The notes under the pieces were generated by a model, which saw only the letters and a list, made by a program, of their open reading frames with translations, searched no databases and was not told the origin of the DNA. 64,000 nt of DNA from JACDAN01 sp963802375. Lineage in GTDB: Bacteria; Actinomycetota; Thermoleophilia; Gaiellales; Gaiellaceae. Made by a program: the position numbers and the translations under genes. The stretch lies in assembly GCA_963802375.1 (NCBI GenBank), contig CAWDIJ010000010.1, positions 434,001 through 498,000 of the forward strand, read 5' to 3'. Shown here one piece after another: positions 16,686 through 25,210 of this stretch; position 1 is the first letter of the stretch, and each line of letters starts with the position of its first letter.

Positions 16686-18016
16686 AGCCTCCACTCGCCT
16701 GGAATCCCCTTCAGCTCTGCCCGGCCCCGGTCGACGAACGCGATCCCCGAGCCGGCGACGAGATCCTTGACCGTGCTCGACACGAGCACCTCGCCGGGCC
16801 CGGCTTCGCTCGAAACGCGCGCGCCGATGTGGACGGCGATCCCGCCGACCTTCCCGTCCACCAGCTCGCACTCGCCCGTATGCACGCCCGCACGGATCTC
16901 GATGCCGAGGTCGCGCACCGACTCGCTCATCGAGCAGGCGCAGCGGATTGCCCGTGCCGGACCGTCGAACGTCGCGAAGAAGCCGTCGCCGGCGGTGTCG
17001 ACCTCGCGGCCACGAAACCGGGACAGCTCGCGCCGCACGCGCTCGTGGTGCGCCGCAAGCAGCTCGTGCCACCCTCGGTCGCCGAGCTTGGCCGCCTTCG
17101 CCGTCGAACCGACGATGTCGGTGAAGAGCACGGTCGCAAGCACGGTGTCCGGCTCGTCGTGCGTCTGCCCGACGACATCCTCGACGAACTGCCGCATCTC
17201 CGACTGCATCGGCTCTTGGTCGCCGAGGACGGGAATCGGGTCGCCGTCGCCCAAATGGACGAGCCGGGCTGTCGGAATTCGCTCCGCGATGTACGGCGCA
17301 GTCAACGCGATCGGCCGGCCGGGAAGCGACCGGGAGAGAACCAGCGTCGGGACGCGGACGGTCGGAAGGATGTCGCGGACGTCCGTATCGGCGTTGGCGC
17401 GAAGGTGCGGCACCACGTTTCCCGGGCTGACGCTGAGCCGCAACGGACGGGAGAACGCGATGCGCTCCTCGCGGGTCTGGAGCGACGGGCCGGTGAGTTG
17501 GAGCATCTCGTCCCACATGTCGGGGTTGGCCCAGTCGCGCGCGGTCTCGTCGATATCTGCCAAATACCTCTCGCGACTGTCGAGCCACGGCATGTCGTGC
17601 GTCCGAACGAAGTTCACCAGCACGTTGCAGAGCACAAGCCCCAATGTGCGCTCGGCATGGGCGGCGGCGAAGAGCACGCCGAGCGGGCCTGCGTCTCCGG
17701 CGACGGCGACGACGGCCCGCTCGATTTCCACCTCGTCCAGCACTGCGCGAATGTCGTCCATTCGCTCCTCGAGCGGCGGCGAGTCCCCGACCCGGTCGGA
17801 CAGGCCGGTTCCGCGCTTGTCGAGCAGGATCAGGCGCGCGAAGCGACCGAGCCCCTCGAACCATGCACGGCGGTACGGCTCCTCCCAGTTCAGCTCGAGG
17901 TGCTGGACGAAGCCCGGGATCCAGACGAGCGGCGTCTCGCCCTCGCCGAAGACCTGGTAGGCGATGTTCACGTCGCCGCTGCGGGCGTAGCGTGTTTCCG
18001 GCACTGGCAAGGCCAC
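16667..18016 (-). CDS. Alpha/beta-hydrolase fused to class III adenylate/guanylate cyclase
   Basis: A 449-aa two-domain protein. Residues about 10-260 are an alpha/beta-hydrolase (VWIPGFVQHLELNW, LILLDKRGTGLSD); the nucleophile elbow reads VAGDAGPLG with no Ser, so the hydrolase is probably inactive and acts as a sensor. Residues about 275-449 are a cyclase homology domain: ATVLFTDIVGSTAKAAKLGD supplies the first metal-binding Asp, and VDTAGDGFFATFDGPARA the second. It should make a cyclic nucleotide in response to an unknown ligand. GTG start only 15 nt from the divergent ABC gene. Confidence 0.88.
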   Translation of the reverse strand: MALPVPETRYARSGDVNIAYQVFGEGETPLVWIPGFVQHLELNWEEPYRRAWFEGLGRFARLILLDKRGTGLSDRVGDSPPLEERMDDIRAVLDEVEIERAVVAVAGDAGPLGVLFAAAHAERTLGLVLCNVLVNFVRTHDMPWLDSRERYLADIDETARDWANPDMWDEMLQLTGPSLQTREERIAFSRPLRLSVSPGNVVPHLRANADTDVRDILPTVRVPTLVLSRSLPGRPIALTAPYIAERIPTARLVHLGDGDPIPVLGDQEPMQSEMRQFVEDVVGQTHDEPDTVLATVLFTDIVGSTAKAAKLGDRGWHELLAAHHERVRRELSRFRGREVDTAGDGFFATFDGPARAIRCACSMSESVRDLGIEIRAGVHTGECELVDGKVGGIAVHIGARVSSEAGPGEVLVSSTVKDLVAGSGIAFVDRGRAELKGIPGEWRLYAVER

Positions 18017-18019
18017 GGC

Positions 18020-18028
18020 TAGATTCTG
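18020..18028. promoter_or_regulatory. Overlapping bidirectional -10 box, cyclase/ABC exporter
   Basis: Only 15 nt separate two divergent GTG starts. TAGATT (18020-18025) is 6 nt before the plus-strand GTG at 18032; CAGAAT on the minus strand (18028-18023) is 6 nt before the GTG at 18016. The two hexamers overlap by 3 bp, so polymerase can bind in only one direction at a time. Confidence 0.5.
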
Positions 18029-18031
18029 ACG

Positions 18032-19819
18032 GTGAGCGACGCTCCTTCCTACAGATGGACTTTCGCACGGCTGCTCGGCTTCCTCAGGCCGTACAAGTGG
18101 TCGCTCATCGTCTCGATCATCTTGGCAATCGGCTCCCAGGCCGCCGCCGTGGTGATCGCATTCCTCACCGGTGACGGGCTCGAGCGCGCGGTCACCGACG
18201 GCAGCCAGCGCGAGATCTGGTTGATCGCCGGGGCGATCGTCGTCGTCGGCCTCATCCGCTCGCTGTTGATGGTCGGGCGGCGCCTGATCTCGGGGAGGCA
18301 GGCGCTCGGCGTGGAGTTCGACATGCGGAACGCGCTCTACGCAAAGCTCCAGCGGCTGTCGTTCGGCTTCTACGACAGGCACCAGACCGGCCAGCTGATG
18401 TCCCGCGCGACCGTCGACCTCCAGGCGGTCCGCTTCTTCCTCGGCTACGGCCTGATCTTTTTCTTCCAGCACGTGACGACGATCGTCGGTGTGACGGCCG
18501 TGATGTACGTCGCGAACTGGCGGCTGGCGCTCGCGGCGACCGCAATCACGCCGCTGATCGTGTTCGTGGCCTACCGCTACTCGACGGTCTCGCACCCGAT
18601 CCTGCGCGAGGTACAGCAGAAGATGGCGGACGTTGCCACGGTGGCGGAGGAGTCGATCGTCGGCGTTCACGTCGTGAAGTCGTTCGCCCAGGAGCAGGAG
18701 GAGTCGCGGAAGTTCGCCGATCGCTCCCACTCGGTGTTCGACCAGAGCGTGAAGGCGAACCGGCAGCGAGCGCTCTACGTCCCGCTGCTGTCGTTCTTGC
18801 CGCTGCTCGCCCAGGCGATCGTGCTGCTGGTCGGCGGCCGGATGGTCGTAAACGGCGACCTCAGCCTCGGCTCGTTCATCTTCTTCAACGTCCTCGTCGT
18901 GATGCTCGTGATGCCCCTGCGAATGCTCGGGATGTGGATCGGGCAGGCTCAGCGCGCGACCGCGTCAGGTGAGCGGATCTTCGAGGTGATGGACGAGCCC
19001 GAGGAGGTCACCGACAGGCCGGACGCGGTCGAGCTGCCGCCCGGAGAGGGCCATGTCCGATTCGAGCGTGTCTCCTTCGGCTACGACCCGCAGCGGCCGG
19101 TGCTCCGCGACATCGACCTCGAGCTCGAGCCCGGCCGCACGGTTGCCCTGATCGGGCACACCGGCTCGGGCAAGACGACGCTCGCAGGCCTCGTGCCGCG
19201 CTTCTACGACGTCTCGGTTGGACGCGTGACGGTCGACGGGCTCGACGTGCGAGACGCGAAGCTCGTCTCGTTGCGCCACGCGATCGGGATCGTCGCGCAG
19301 GATCCGTTCCTCTTCTCGGACACGGTGCGCGAGAACGTCGCGTTCGGGCGGCCCGATGCGACCCAGAAGGAGGTCGAGGAGGCGGCGCGGCTCGCCCAGG
19401 CACACGAGTTCATCGTCGAGCTGCCGGAGGGCTACGACACCGTTATCGGCGAGCGCGGGATCACGCTCTCGGGCGGCCAGCGTCAGCGGATCGCGATCGC
19501 CCGCGCGCTGCTCCTCGACCCGCGGATCCTGATCCTCGACGATGCCACGGCTTCCGTCGACGCCACGACGGAGGCGAAGATTCGGCTCGGCCTGCGCCAG
19601 GCGATGCGGGGCCGAACGACGATCATCATCGCCCACCGGCTCTCCACGCTCGCACTCGCCGACGAGCTCGTCGTCCTCGACCGCGGCCGGATCGCGGCGC
19701 GCGGCACGCACGACGACCTGATCGAGCGGAGCCCGGTCTACCGGGAGATCTACGAGCACGGGCTGCTCGAGCGCGAGTTCGCCGAGCGTGTGGAGCAGCG
19801 CGCGGAGGCGACCGCGTGA
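18032..19819 (+). CDS. ABC exporter half-transporter, subunit with degenerate Walker B
   Basis: A 595-aa TMD-NBD fusion. Six membrane helices (about 20-310) with the exporter signature FYDRHQTGQLMSRATVD, then an ATPase: Walker A LIGHTGSGKTTLAG, Q-loop GIVAQDPFLFSD, signature LSGGQRQRIAIARALL, Walker B ILILDDATASVD, H-loop IIAHRLSTL. The catalytic Glu after Walker B is Asp. The next gene encodes a partner with a complementary defect, so the two should form a heterodimer. Substrate unknown (drug, lipid or peptide exporters are typical). GTG start with TAGATT 6 nt upstream. Confidence 0.92.
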   Translation: MSDAPSYRWTFARLLGFLRPYKWSLIVSIILAIGSQAAAVVIAFLTGDGLERAVTDGSQREIWLIAGAIVVVGLIRSLLMVGRRLISGRQALGVEFDMRNALYAKLQRLSFGFYDRHQTGQLMSRATVDLQAVRFFLGYGLIFFFQHVTTIVGVTAVMYVANWRLALAATAITPLIVFVAYRYSTVSHPILREVQQKMADVATVAEESIVGVHVVKSFAQEQEESRKFADRSHSVFDQSVKANRQRALYVPLLSFLPLLAQAIVLLVGGRMVVNGDLSLGSFIFFNVLVVMLVMPLRMLGMWIGQAQRATASGERIFEVMDEPEEVTDRPDAVELPPGEGHVRFERVSFGYDPQRPVLRDIDLELEPGRTVALIGHTGSGKTTLAGLVPRFYDVSVGRVTVDGLDVRDAKLVSLRHAIGIVAQDPFLFSDTVRENVAFGRPDATQKEVEEAARLAQAHEFIVELPEGYDTVIGERGITLSGGQRQRIAIARALLLDPRILILDDATASVDATTEAKIRLGLRQAMRGRTTIIIAHRLSTLALADELVVLDRGRIAARGTHDDLIERSPVYREIYEHGLLEREFAERVEQRAEATA

Positions 19820-19964
19820 CCGGGGCTCGGCGCTCGGCCGGCACACTTTCGGCTCGGAGACGTGACCCACGCGTGCGCTTTTCGGGTCTAGGCTCGCGCC
19901 ATTGGGTTGGGGCGGTGGGGTCTTCCCAAGCTCGTGGGGCCACGCAAGTAGTCAGGCGATTGCG

Positions 19965-21770
19965 ATGAGGGTTTGGCAGCCCGGCGGCCATCTGACTCGG
20001 GAGCGCGACGTGCAGGTCGACGACTGGTCGTGGCAGCGGACAGCACGCCGCGTGTCGACGCTGGCCCGCCTGACCGCGCCGTACAAGCTTCAGACGACGC
20101 TCGCCGTCGTCTCCCTCCTCGCAGCGACGCTGACCGCCCTCGTGCCGCCCTTCCTCGCGAAGCTCGCGCTCGACGACGGGATCCGACAGCGCGACCTGGA
20201 CGCGCTCTTGGTCATCGTCGGGCTCTTCGTCGTCGCCGGGCTCGCCAACCTCGCGACCAGCGCGGCGCAGACCTACTTCACCGGCTGGACGGGCGAGCGG
20301 ATCCTCGCCGACCTCCGCAACAAGCTCTTCAAGCACCTCCAGGGGCTCTCGCTTGGCTTCTACGAACGGAACCGCGCCGGCGTGATCATCAGCCGCCTGA
20401 CGAACGACGTCGACGCGCTCGACCAGCTCGTCACTGACGGCGTCACGACGCTCGTCCAGAACACCTTGATCCTCGTCGGCTCAGCCGCTGTTCTCTTCTA
20501 CCTCGACTGGCGCCTCGCCCTCGCGACGCTGAGCGTCATGCCGGCGATGGCGATCGCAACCGCCTTCTTCCGGATCCGCTCGTCCCGCGCCTATCGGCAG
20601 GTGCGCGAGCGGCTCGGCCTCGTAACCGCGACGCTCGCCGAGGACATCGCCGGGATGCGCGTCGTCCAGTCCTTCACCCGCGAGCGCTCACGGCTCCAGA
20701 ACTTCCGCGAGGTGAACACGAGCTACCGACAGGCCAACCACCAGACGGTGATCACGAACGGCCTCTACTTCCCGTTCGTGGACTTCCTCTCGGCCGTCGC
20801 GACCGCGGTCGTGCTCGGCTACGGCGGGTACCTCCTGGCCGGCGGCGAGCTGACGGTCGGAACGCTGTTCGCCTTCATCCTCTACGTCTCCAATTTCTTC
20901 GACCCCATCCAGCAGCTCTCGCAGCTCTACAACACGTTCCTCGCGGCCGTGGCTGCGCTGGACAAGATCATGGACGTGATGGACGAGGAGCCCGAGGTGC
21001 GCGACCGTCCAGGCGCCCTCGAGCTCCCGCCGATCGAGGGCGATGTCGCTCTCGAGGGCGTGCGCTTCGCCTACCGCACCGGGCCAGAGGTGCTGCACGG
21101 CATCGACCTCGACGTGCCGGCCGGGACAACCGTCGCGCTGGTCGGCCACACCGGAGCCGGAAAGTCGACGATCGCCAAGCTGCTCGCGCGCTTCTACGAC
21201 CCCGTCGAGGGCCGGATCACGGTGGACGGCATCGACCTGCGCGACGTCACGCAGGAATCGCTACGCCGCCAGCTCGGGATCGTCCCGCAGGAGGGATTCC
21301 TCTTCGCCGGCACGGTCCGCGACAACATCGCCTTCGGACGGCCGGACGCGTCCAACGAGGACATCCGGGCCGCGGCGACCGCGGTCGGAGCCCACGAGTT
21401 CATCATGCGGCTGGAGGACGGCTACGACACGGACGTCCAGGAGCGCGGGACGCGCCTTTCCCTCGGCCAGCGCCAGCTCGTCGCCTTCGCGCGGGCGCTG
21501 CTCGCGGACCCGCGCCTCCTGATCCTCGACGAGGCCACATCCTCCGTCGACATCGGCACGGAGCGGAGGATCGAGACGGCATTGAGGACGCTCCTCGCAG
21601 GCCGGACCGCGTTCGTGATCGCCCACCGCCTCTCGACGATCCGGGGCGCCGACCTGATCGTCGTCCTCGAGCACGGACAGATCGTCGAGCAGGGCACCCA
21701 CCACGAGCTCATGGCCAGGAAAGGCCTCTACACGGCGCTCTACGGCGACTGGGCCGCAGACGTCGCGTGA
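19965..21770 (+). CDS. ABC exporter half-transporter, subunit with intact Walker B
   Basis: About 601 aa from ATG 19965 (an in-frame start at 19902 is possible). TMD with FYERNRAGVIISRLTNDVDALD; NBD with Walker A LVGHTGAGKSTIAK, Q-loop GIVPQEGFLFAG, signature LSLGQRQLVAFARALL, Walker B LLILDEATSSVD with the catalytic Glu, and IAHRLSTI. The second Gly of LSGGQ is replaced, complementing the Walker B defect of the upstream subunit: together they form one good and one degenerate ATP site. Separated from the first subunit by 145 nt. Confidence 0.92.
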   Translation: MRVWQPGGHLTRERDVQVDDWSWQRTARRVSTLARLTAPYKLQTTLAVVSLLAATLTALVPPFLAKLALDDGIRQRDLDALLVIVGLFVVAGLANLATSAAQTYFTGWTGERILADLRNKLFKHLQGLSLGFYERNRAGVIISRLTNDVDALDQLVTDGVTTLVQNTLILVGSAAVLFYLDWRLALATLSVMPAMAIATAFFRIRSSRAYRQVRERLGLVTATLAEDIAGMRVVQSFTRERSRLQNFREVNTSYRQANHQTVITNGLYFPFVDFLSAVATAVVLGYGGYLLAGGELTVGTLFAFILYVSNFFDPIQQLSQLYNTFLAAVAALDKIMDVMDEEPEVRDRPGALELPPIEGDVALEGVRFAYRTGPEVLHGIDLDVPAGTTVALVGHTGAGKSTIAKLLARFYDPVEGRITVDGIDLRDVTQESLRRQLGIVPQEGFLFAGTVRDNIAFGRPDASNEDIRAAATAVGAHEFIMRLEDGYDTDVQERGTRLSLGQRQLVAFARALLADPRLLILDEATSSVDIGTERRIETALRTLLAGRTAFVIAHRLSTIRGADLIVVLEHGQIVEQGTHHELMARKGLYTALYGDWAADVA

Positions 21771-21782
21771 AACGACCCTCGC

Positions 21783-21788
21783 TACAAT
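21783..21788 (+). promoter_or_regulatory. -10 box for tRNA-Gln
   Basis: TACAAT lies 12 nt before the tRNA 5' end. The same hexamer precedes the tRNA-Glu gene at 23792-23797. Confidence 0.5.
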
Positions 21789-21800
21789 CCGACCCCCCGT

Positions 21801-21871
21801 TGCGGGGTCGTCTAATGGTAGGACGCTCGGCTCTGGACCGAGTAGTCTAGGTTCGAATCCTAGCCCCGCAG
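21801..21871 (+). tRNA. tRNA-Gln (anticodon CTG)
   Basis: Acceptor arms TGCGGGG and CCCCGCA pair over 7 bp; anticodon stem CTCGG/CCGAG holds the loop CTCTGGA, giving anticodon CTG that reads CAG. The T-arm has GGTTCGAATCC. The 3' CCA is not encoded. A -10 box lies upstream and a strong terminator follows. Confidence 0.95.
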
Positions 21872-21878
21872 CCTTCAG

Positions 21879-21906
21879 AAAAGGGCCGCAAATCGCGGCC
21901 TTTTTT
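21879..21906 (+). terminator. Rho-independent terminator after tRNA-Gln
   Basis: GGCCGC (21884-21889) and GCGGCC (21895-21900) form a stem around a 5-nt loop, flanked by A-rich and T6 tracts. It can work in both directions and also faces the minus-strand mini-gene ending at 21920. Confidence 0.85.
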
Positions 21907-21919
21907 GTTCCGAGCCGCG

Positions 21920-22018
21920 CTAGGCGACGCCGTCGAGCAGCGCGCCGGCGACGACGCAAAGCGCGATGAAGGCCGCCGCGAAGGCCAGCCTCAGCCTCGC
22001 AATGTTCTCCCTCTCCAC
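21920..22018 (-). CDS. 32-aa single-helix mini-protein (tentative)
   Basis: GTG at 22018 opens 32 codons: a charged amphipathic start (MERENIARLRLA) and one hydrophobic helix to the end (AAAFIALCVVAGALLDGVA). CACTCT lies 7 nt upstream, in line with leaderless starts in this window. The stop faces the tRNA-Gln terminator. Very short, so it may be chance. Confidence 0.35.
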   Translation of the reverse strand: MERENIARLRLAFAAAFIALCVVAGALLDGVA

Positions 22019-22155
22019 GCGGCAGAGAGTGACAGCGAGAGGCCGCCTGTTCAATGGGCCGTTCGGCCTATTCCACGAAACAGCGGACCTACCCCTACGA
22101 GCGCCGCAGACAGGTGCCGTCCGATCCGCTCTCTACCGTCACGCGCGTCGAGCTG

Positions 22156-22893
22156 ATGGATGTCTTCCGCCGAGCAGCAGCCGAGTTCGTCGGCACCTTC
22201 GCGCTCATCTTCGTGGGCGCAGGCGCGGTCCTCGTCGCGGCGCCGAGCGCCGGAGCCGGAAACCTCGACGTCGCGCTCGCTCACGGCCTCGTGATCGGCG
22301 TGATGGTTTCAGCGGTCGGCCACATTTCCGGAGGTCATTTCAATCCGGCGGTGACGCTCGGCTTCCTCGTCACCGGCCGGCTGTCGCCGGTGCTCGCCGT
22401 CTCCTACTGGATCGCCCAGTTCGGAGGCGCCGTCGCAGGTGCCGCCCTCCTGAAGTGGATCTTCCCGAGCGACCAGCAAGCCACGCTCGGCTCGCCGGCG
22501 GTCGGGCCGGGGATCGAGCCGGAGGCGGCGCTGATCATCGAGGCGATCCTCACCTTCTTCCTGGTCTGGGTGATCTTCGCCACGGCCGCCGATGCGCGCG
22601 GAACGTTCAAGTCGATCGCCGGCCTCGCGATCGGGTTCACGATCACGCTGGACATCCTGTTGGCAGGCCCGCTCACCGGCGGGGCGATGAACCCGGCTCG
22701 AGCCTTTGGCCCGGAACTTCTCTCGGGCACGTGGGACGACGTCTGGATCTGGTACGTCGGGCCGCTGGCCGGAGGCGTCCTCGGAGCGCTCGCGTACGAG
22801 TGGCTCTACCTCCGCCCGCTCAAGCCTCCGGTCGTCGGCCCGCCCGAGACGGGCGTCGTCGAGCCGCGTCCCGGCGACACCGCCCTCTCCTAG
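22156..22893 (+). CDS. Aquaporin / MIP-family channel
   Basis: About 245 aa from ATG 22156; an in-frame ATG at 22054 would add 34 mainly polar residues. Both half-helix NPA motifs are present (SGGHFNPAVTLG and GGAMNPARAFGP), with six hydrophobic helices. It conducts water or small neutral solutes such as glycerol; the selectivity filter cannot be assigned with confidence. A Pro-rich C-terminal tail follows the last helix. Confidence 0.9.
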   Translation: MDVFRRAAAEFVGTFALIFVGAGAVLVAAPSAGAGNLDVALAHGLVIGVMVSAVGHISGGHFNPAVTLGFLVTGRLSPVLAVSYWIAQFGGAVAGAALLKWIFPSDQQATLGSPAVGPGIEPEAALIIEAILTFFLVWVIFATAADARGTFKSIAGLAIGFTITLDILLAGPLTGGAMNPARAFGPELLSGTWDDVWIWYVGPLAGGVLGALAYEWLYLRPLKPPVVGPPETGVVEPRPGDTALS

Positions 22894-22911
22894 AGCCACC
22901 GAGTCGAGCTC

Positions 22912-23511
22912 TTACTGCTCGCGCATTCCGTCGACGAGCAGCTGCACGACGTTGTTCTCGGCCTTGGCGATGTCCTCGTCCGTGTCGGGCAGCTGGCCGA
23001 GGACCCAGCCGGTCAGGATCTCGTCCAGCGCGCCGTAGAAGACGACGGCGGAGAGGCGGGGATCGAGCTGCGGCCGGAACTCGCCGGTCTCCTGCCCCTT
23101 CGCGATGATCCGCTGGAGCGCCTGCATCGCCTGCGTGATCTCCTCGATCTCCTGCTGGACGTGCGGGTTGCGGGTCACCTCGCGGACGAGGACGCGAACG
23201 AGGTCGGGGTCGCGGCGCCAGGTGCGGAGCAGGAGTGCGGTGACCTGCCGAACCTGCTCGCGGGCCGGCACGCCGGAGCCCTCGACCTCCTGAACCCTGG
23301 CCAGCATCTGCGTCCAGGTGTCGCGGAAGATGGTCTCGAGGAGCTCCTCCTTCGACTTGAAGTAGTGGTAGACGAGCCCGTACGCGACACCTGCCTCCTC
23401 GGCGATGTCGCCGACGCGAGAGGTGTGAAATCCGCTCCTTGCGAAGACCTTGACCGCCGCGTCGAGGATCTGCCTGCGGCGGTCGGCCTGCCGATCAGGG
23501 CGCGCCGCCAT
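22912..23511 (-). CDS. TetR-family transcriptional regulator
   Basis: About 199 aa from ATG 23511. N-terminal HTH (residues 8-55) with RQILDAAVKVFARSGFHTSRVGDIAEEAGVAYG split across helices and LVYHYFKSKEELLETIF. This resembles the AcrR/FadR-like branch. Target unknown; neighbours are an aquaporin gene and a short hypothetical. TAGAGT precedes the start by 8 nt (5 nt if the adjacent GTG is used). Confidence 0.88.
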   Translation of the reverse strand: MAARPDRQADRRRQILDAAVKVFARSGFHTSRVGDIAEEAGVAYGLVYHYFKSKEELLETIFRDTWTQMLARVQEVEGSGVPAREQVRQVTALLLRTWRRDPDLVRVLVREVTRNPHVQQEIEEITQAMQALQRIIAKGQETGEFRPQLDPRLSAVVFYGALDEILTGWVLGQLPDTDEDIAKAENNVVQLLVDGMREQ

Positions 23512-23562
23512 CACGGGCAACTCTAGAACCTTGCGGGAGACGCGGAACGAGTCTCGGCTCGC

Positions 23563-23766
23563 CTAGCGGTCGAGCTCGCGACGTTCCTCCGGCGAAAGGC
23601 CTTCCTGCGGCGCTCCACCCGGCCCGGACATCGTCGTCCCGCCCTCCTCGACCAGCTCACGAGGATCTGCATGGCGGTACTCGTCGGTCTGGATCCCGCC
23701 GCGCGGATCGTCCGGCCGGTTCGGCTCGTCGTCATCTGAGCCAAGGAGTCGTTTCAGCCAGCGCAC
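23563..23766 (-). CDS. 67-aa hydrophilic protein, unknown
   Basis: A short acidic, Pro/Gly-rich protein starting with an amphipathic MRWLKRLLGSDDDE segment and lacking hydrophobic cores; probably mostly disordered. GTG at 23766 lies exactly 7 nt after TACAAC, consistent with leaderless transcription. The gene is divergent from tRNA-Glu. No family recognised. Confidence 0.45.
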   Translation of the reverse strand: MRWLKRLLGSDDDEPNRPDDPRGGIQTDEYRHADPRELVEEGGTTMSGPGGAPQEGLSPEERRELDR

Positions 23767-23807
23767 GACGCGGGTTGTACCCGGACGCCGCTACAATCAC
23801 GCCTCCC

Positions 23808-23880
23808 GGCGCATTCGTCTAGTGGCCTAGGACGCCGCCCTCTCACGGCGGTAGCACGGGTTCGAATCCCGTATGCGCCT
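23808..23880 (+). tRNA. tRNA-Glu (anticodon CTC)
   Basis: GGCGCAT pairs with ATGCGCC; the anticodon stem CCGCC/GGCGG holds loop CTCTCAC, so the anticodon is CTC (codon GAG). T-arm CGGGTTCGAATCCCG. No encoded CCA; the discriminator would be T. -10 box TACAAT at 23792-23797. The 3' end is repeated 3.7 kb downstream. Confidence 0.95.
23869..23880 (+). repeat. attL-like 12-bp repeat in the tRNA-Glu 3' end
   Basis: CCGTATGCGCCT at the tRNA 3' end recurs exactly at 27588-27599. tRNA 3' ends are the usual target of tyrosine recombinases, so the pair could mark the edges of an old insertion. Confidence 0.4.
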
Positions 23881-24174
23881 TTCGGCATCCGTTCGTCTTG
23901 CCGATACCGCTCAACGATGCGGGGGTGAGGCGTGCGAGGGGGTGCGGCCGATGACGGTACGGTGCTGCCACCGGTGCTGCCACGGAAACTCGTCAGCAAG
24001 GGCAACGCGTCATAGACTCGCCGGCGTGCATCCGGCGACGGTGGCGGCAGACCTCGACAAGCAAGTCGCCGAAGCCGTGGGCTTGCACCGACCGGCTACG
24101 AACGGCACGGCGCCGAGCTTCGAGCCGCGCCGAAGTGGCCCGCGGCCAGGCCACGGGTCAACCGACTTGCCGGT
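23881..24174 (+). other. 294-bp non-coding stretch after tRNA-Glu
   Basis: No convincing gene. A short tandem repeat GGTGCTGCCAC occurs twice near 23960-23985. Reading frames lack recognisable domains. The place is where an integrase remnant would be expected if the downstream segment were inserted DNA, but no integrase motif is visible. Confidence 0.4.
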
Positions 24175-24882
24175 TCAATCCTTCTTCGCAGCGGACGCGT
24201 CGACGCAGACGATTCCCTTGTTGCCGTCCTGGTCGGCGATCACGGTGAGCGAGGGCGCGTCGCTGTCATCGACGACGGTCCCACCCGCGGCGACGGCAGC
24301 GGCGATCCGTTGCTCGGCCACCTCGGGCGCCACATAGATCTCGATGTGGATCCGCTGACCCGGGGCCTCGTGTTCGTCGGCGTCCCCAAACCACAGGTTT
24401 GGCACCCGTCCCGTGGCATCCCGGATCTCGTCGCTGGGGGTCCCGCGGCCCTGGGCATCGGCGCTCCCGGTCAGTAGGGCGGCCCACACCGGGGCGATGG
24501 TCGCGGATCGCGCCGTGTCGAGGCCGAGCTCGATGTCGCTGACCGAGCCCGGGTCGGCGTCGACCTTGTGGTCAACGGCGATCTCGGTGATCCGTCGCGC
24601 GAGGTCGACGTCCTGCTGGGTCACCCATTCAACAACGTGTTCGGTGCCTTCGTCGTCGCGGTAGATGGCGTCGTCGCTGACCAACTTGAAGTCGACGTAC
24701 CCCTTACCGATGGACACGCTCGGGTGGTGGCCGAGCGCGTCGCCCGCCTCGCCCACCGCGGCGACGAACCGTGCGCCGGTGCCGAAGTCGTCGATCACGT
24801 AGCGCGCATGCAGTCCCTGGGCCAGCTTGCGCCAGTCGGTCAGGTTCGCCTCGGCGATCTGTTCGCCCTTCAGCATGTCCAT
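24175..24882 (-). CDS. Pterin dehydratase-like domain fused to a VOC (glyoxalase-like) domain
   Basis: A 235-aa two-domain protein. The N-terminal half has a pterin-4a-carbinolamine dehydratase-like core (WRKLAQGLHARY, GEAGDALGHHPSVSIGKGYV, TQQDVDLARRITEIA). The C-terminal half looks like a VOC fold (WAALLTGSAD, VPNLWFGDADE, RIHIEIYVAPEVAEQRI, GNKGIVCVDA). This combination is frequent in actinobacteria; activity and substrate are not established. ATG at 24882, TAGGGT 8 nt upstream. Confidence 0.75.
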   Translation of the reverse strand: MDMLKGEQIAEANLTDWRKLAQGLHARYVIDDFGTGARFVAAVGEAGDALGHHPSVSIGKGYVDFKLVSDDAIYRDDEGTEHVVEWVTQQDVDLARRITEIAVDHKVDADPGSVSDIELGLDTARSATIAPVWAALLTGSADAQGRGTPSDEIRDATGRVPNLWFGDADEHEAPGQRIHIEIYVAPEVAEQRIAAAVAAGGTVVDDSDAPSLTVIADQDGNKGIVCVDASAAKKD

Positions 24883-25210
24883 GGACGGGGACCCTATCCC
24901 TGCCCTGGCCTGGCTGTCGGAGTCGTCAGCCAGGCCGCCGTCGCCGCGAGCGGCGAGCCGCTGCCGGTGTGCGCCGCGCTCGCCCGAGACAACCTGACCG
25001 GCGAGGACTCGCTCGAAGCAATCATCGCTCGCGCCGAAGCCGCGCTGGACGAGGGGTGCCTACTGGCGCTTGAGCGTGATCACTCTGGCGCAAGCAATTG
25101 CGCGCCTGTGTGGAGGGCCGCCTTGCAACCCAGGTCGCGCGCCTACCCGTGCCAATACTTGGCTGGGGTCTCTTTCTTGCAGTGTTCTTCCTGCGGCTTG
25201 TGCGTGTCCG
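24883..25210. other. 328-bp stretch without a clear gene
   Basis: A plus-strand frame around 24920-25080 reads like protein (for example AALARDNLTGEDSLEAIIAR) but has no start and is interrupted, so it may be a gene remnant. From 25100 on the DNA is less GC-rich than its surroundings. No RNA gene recognised. Confidence 0.4.

Noticed and set aside
21801..21871. tRNA-Gln as an integration site
   Set aside because: No copy of its 3' end was found elsewhere in the window.
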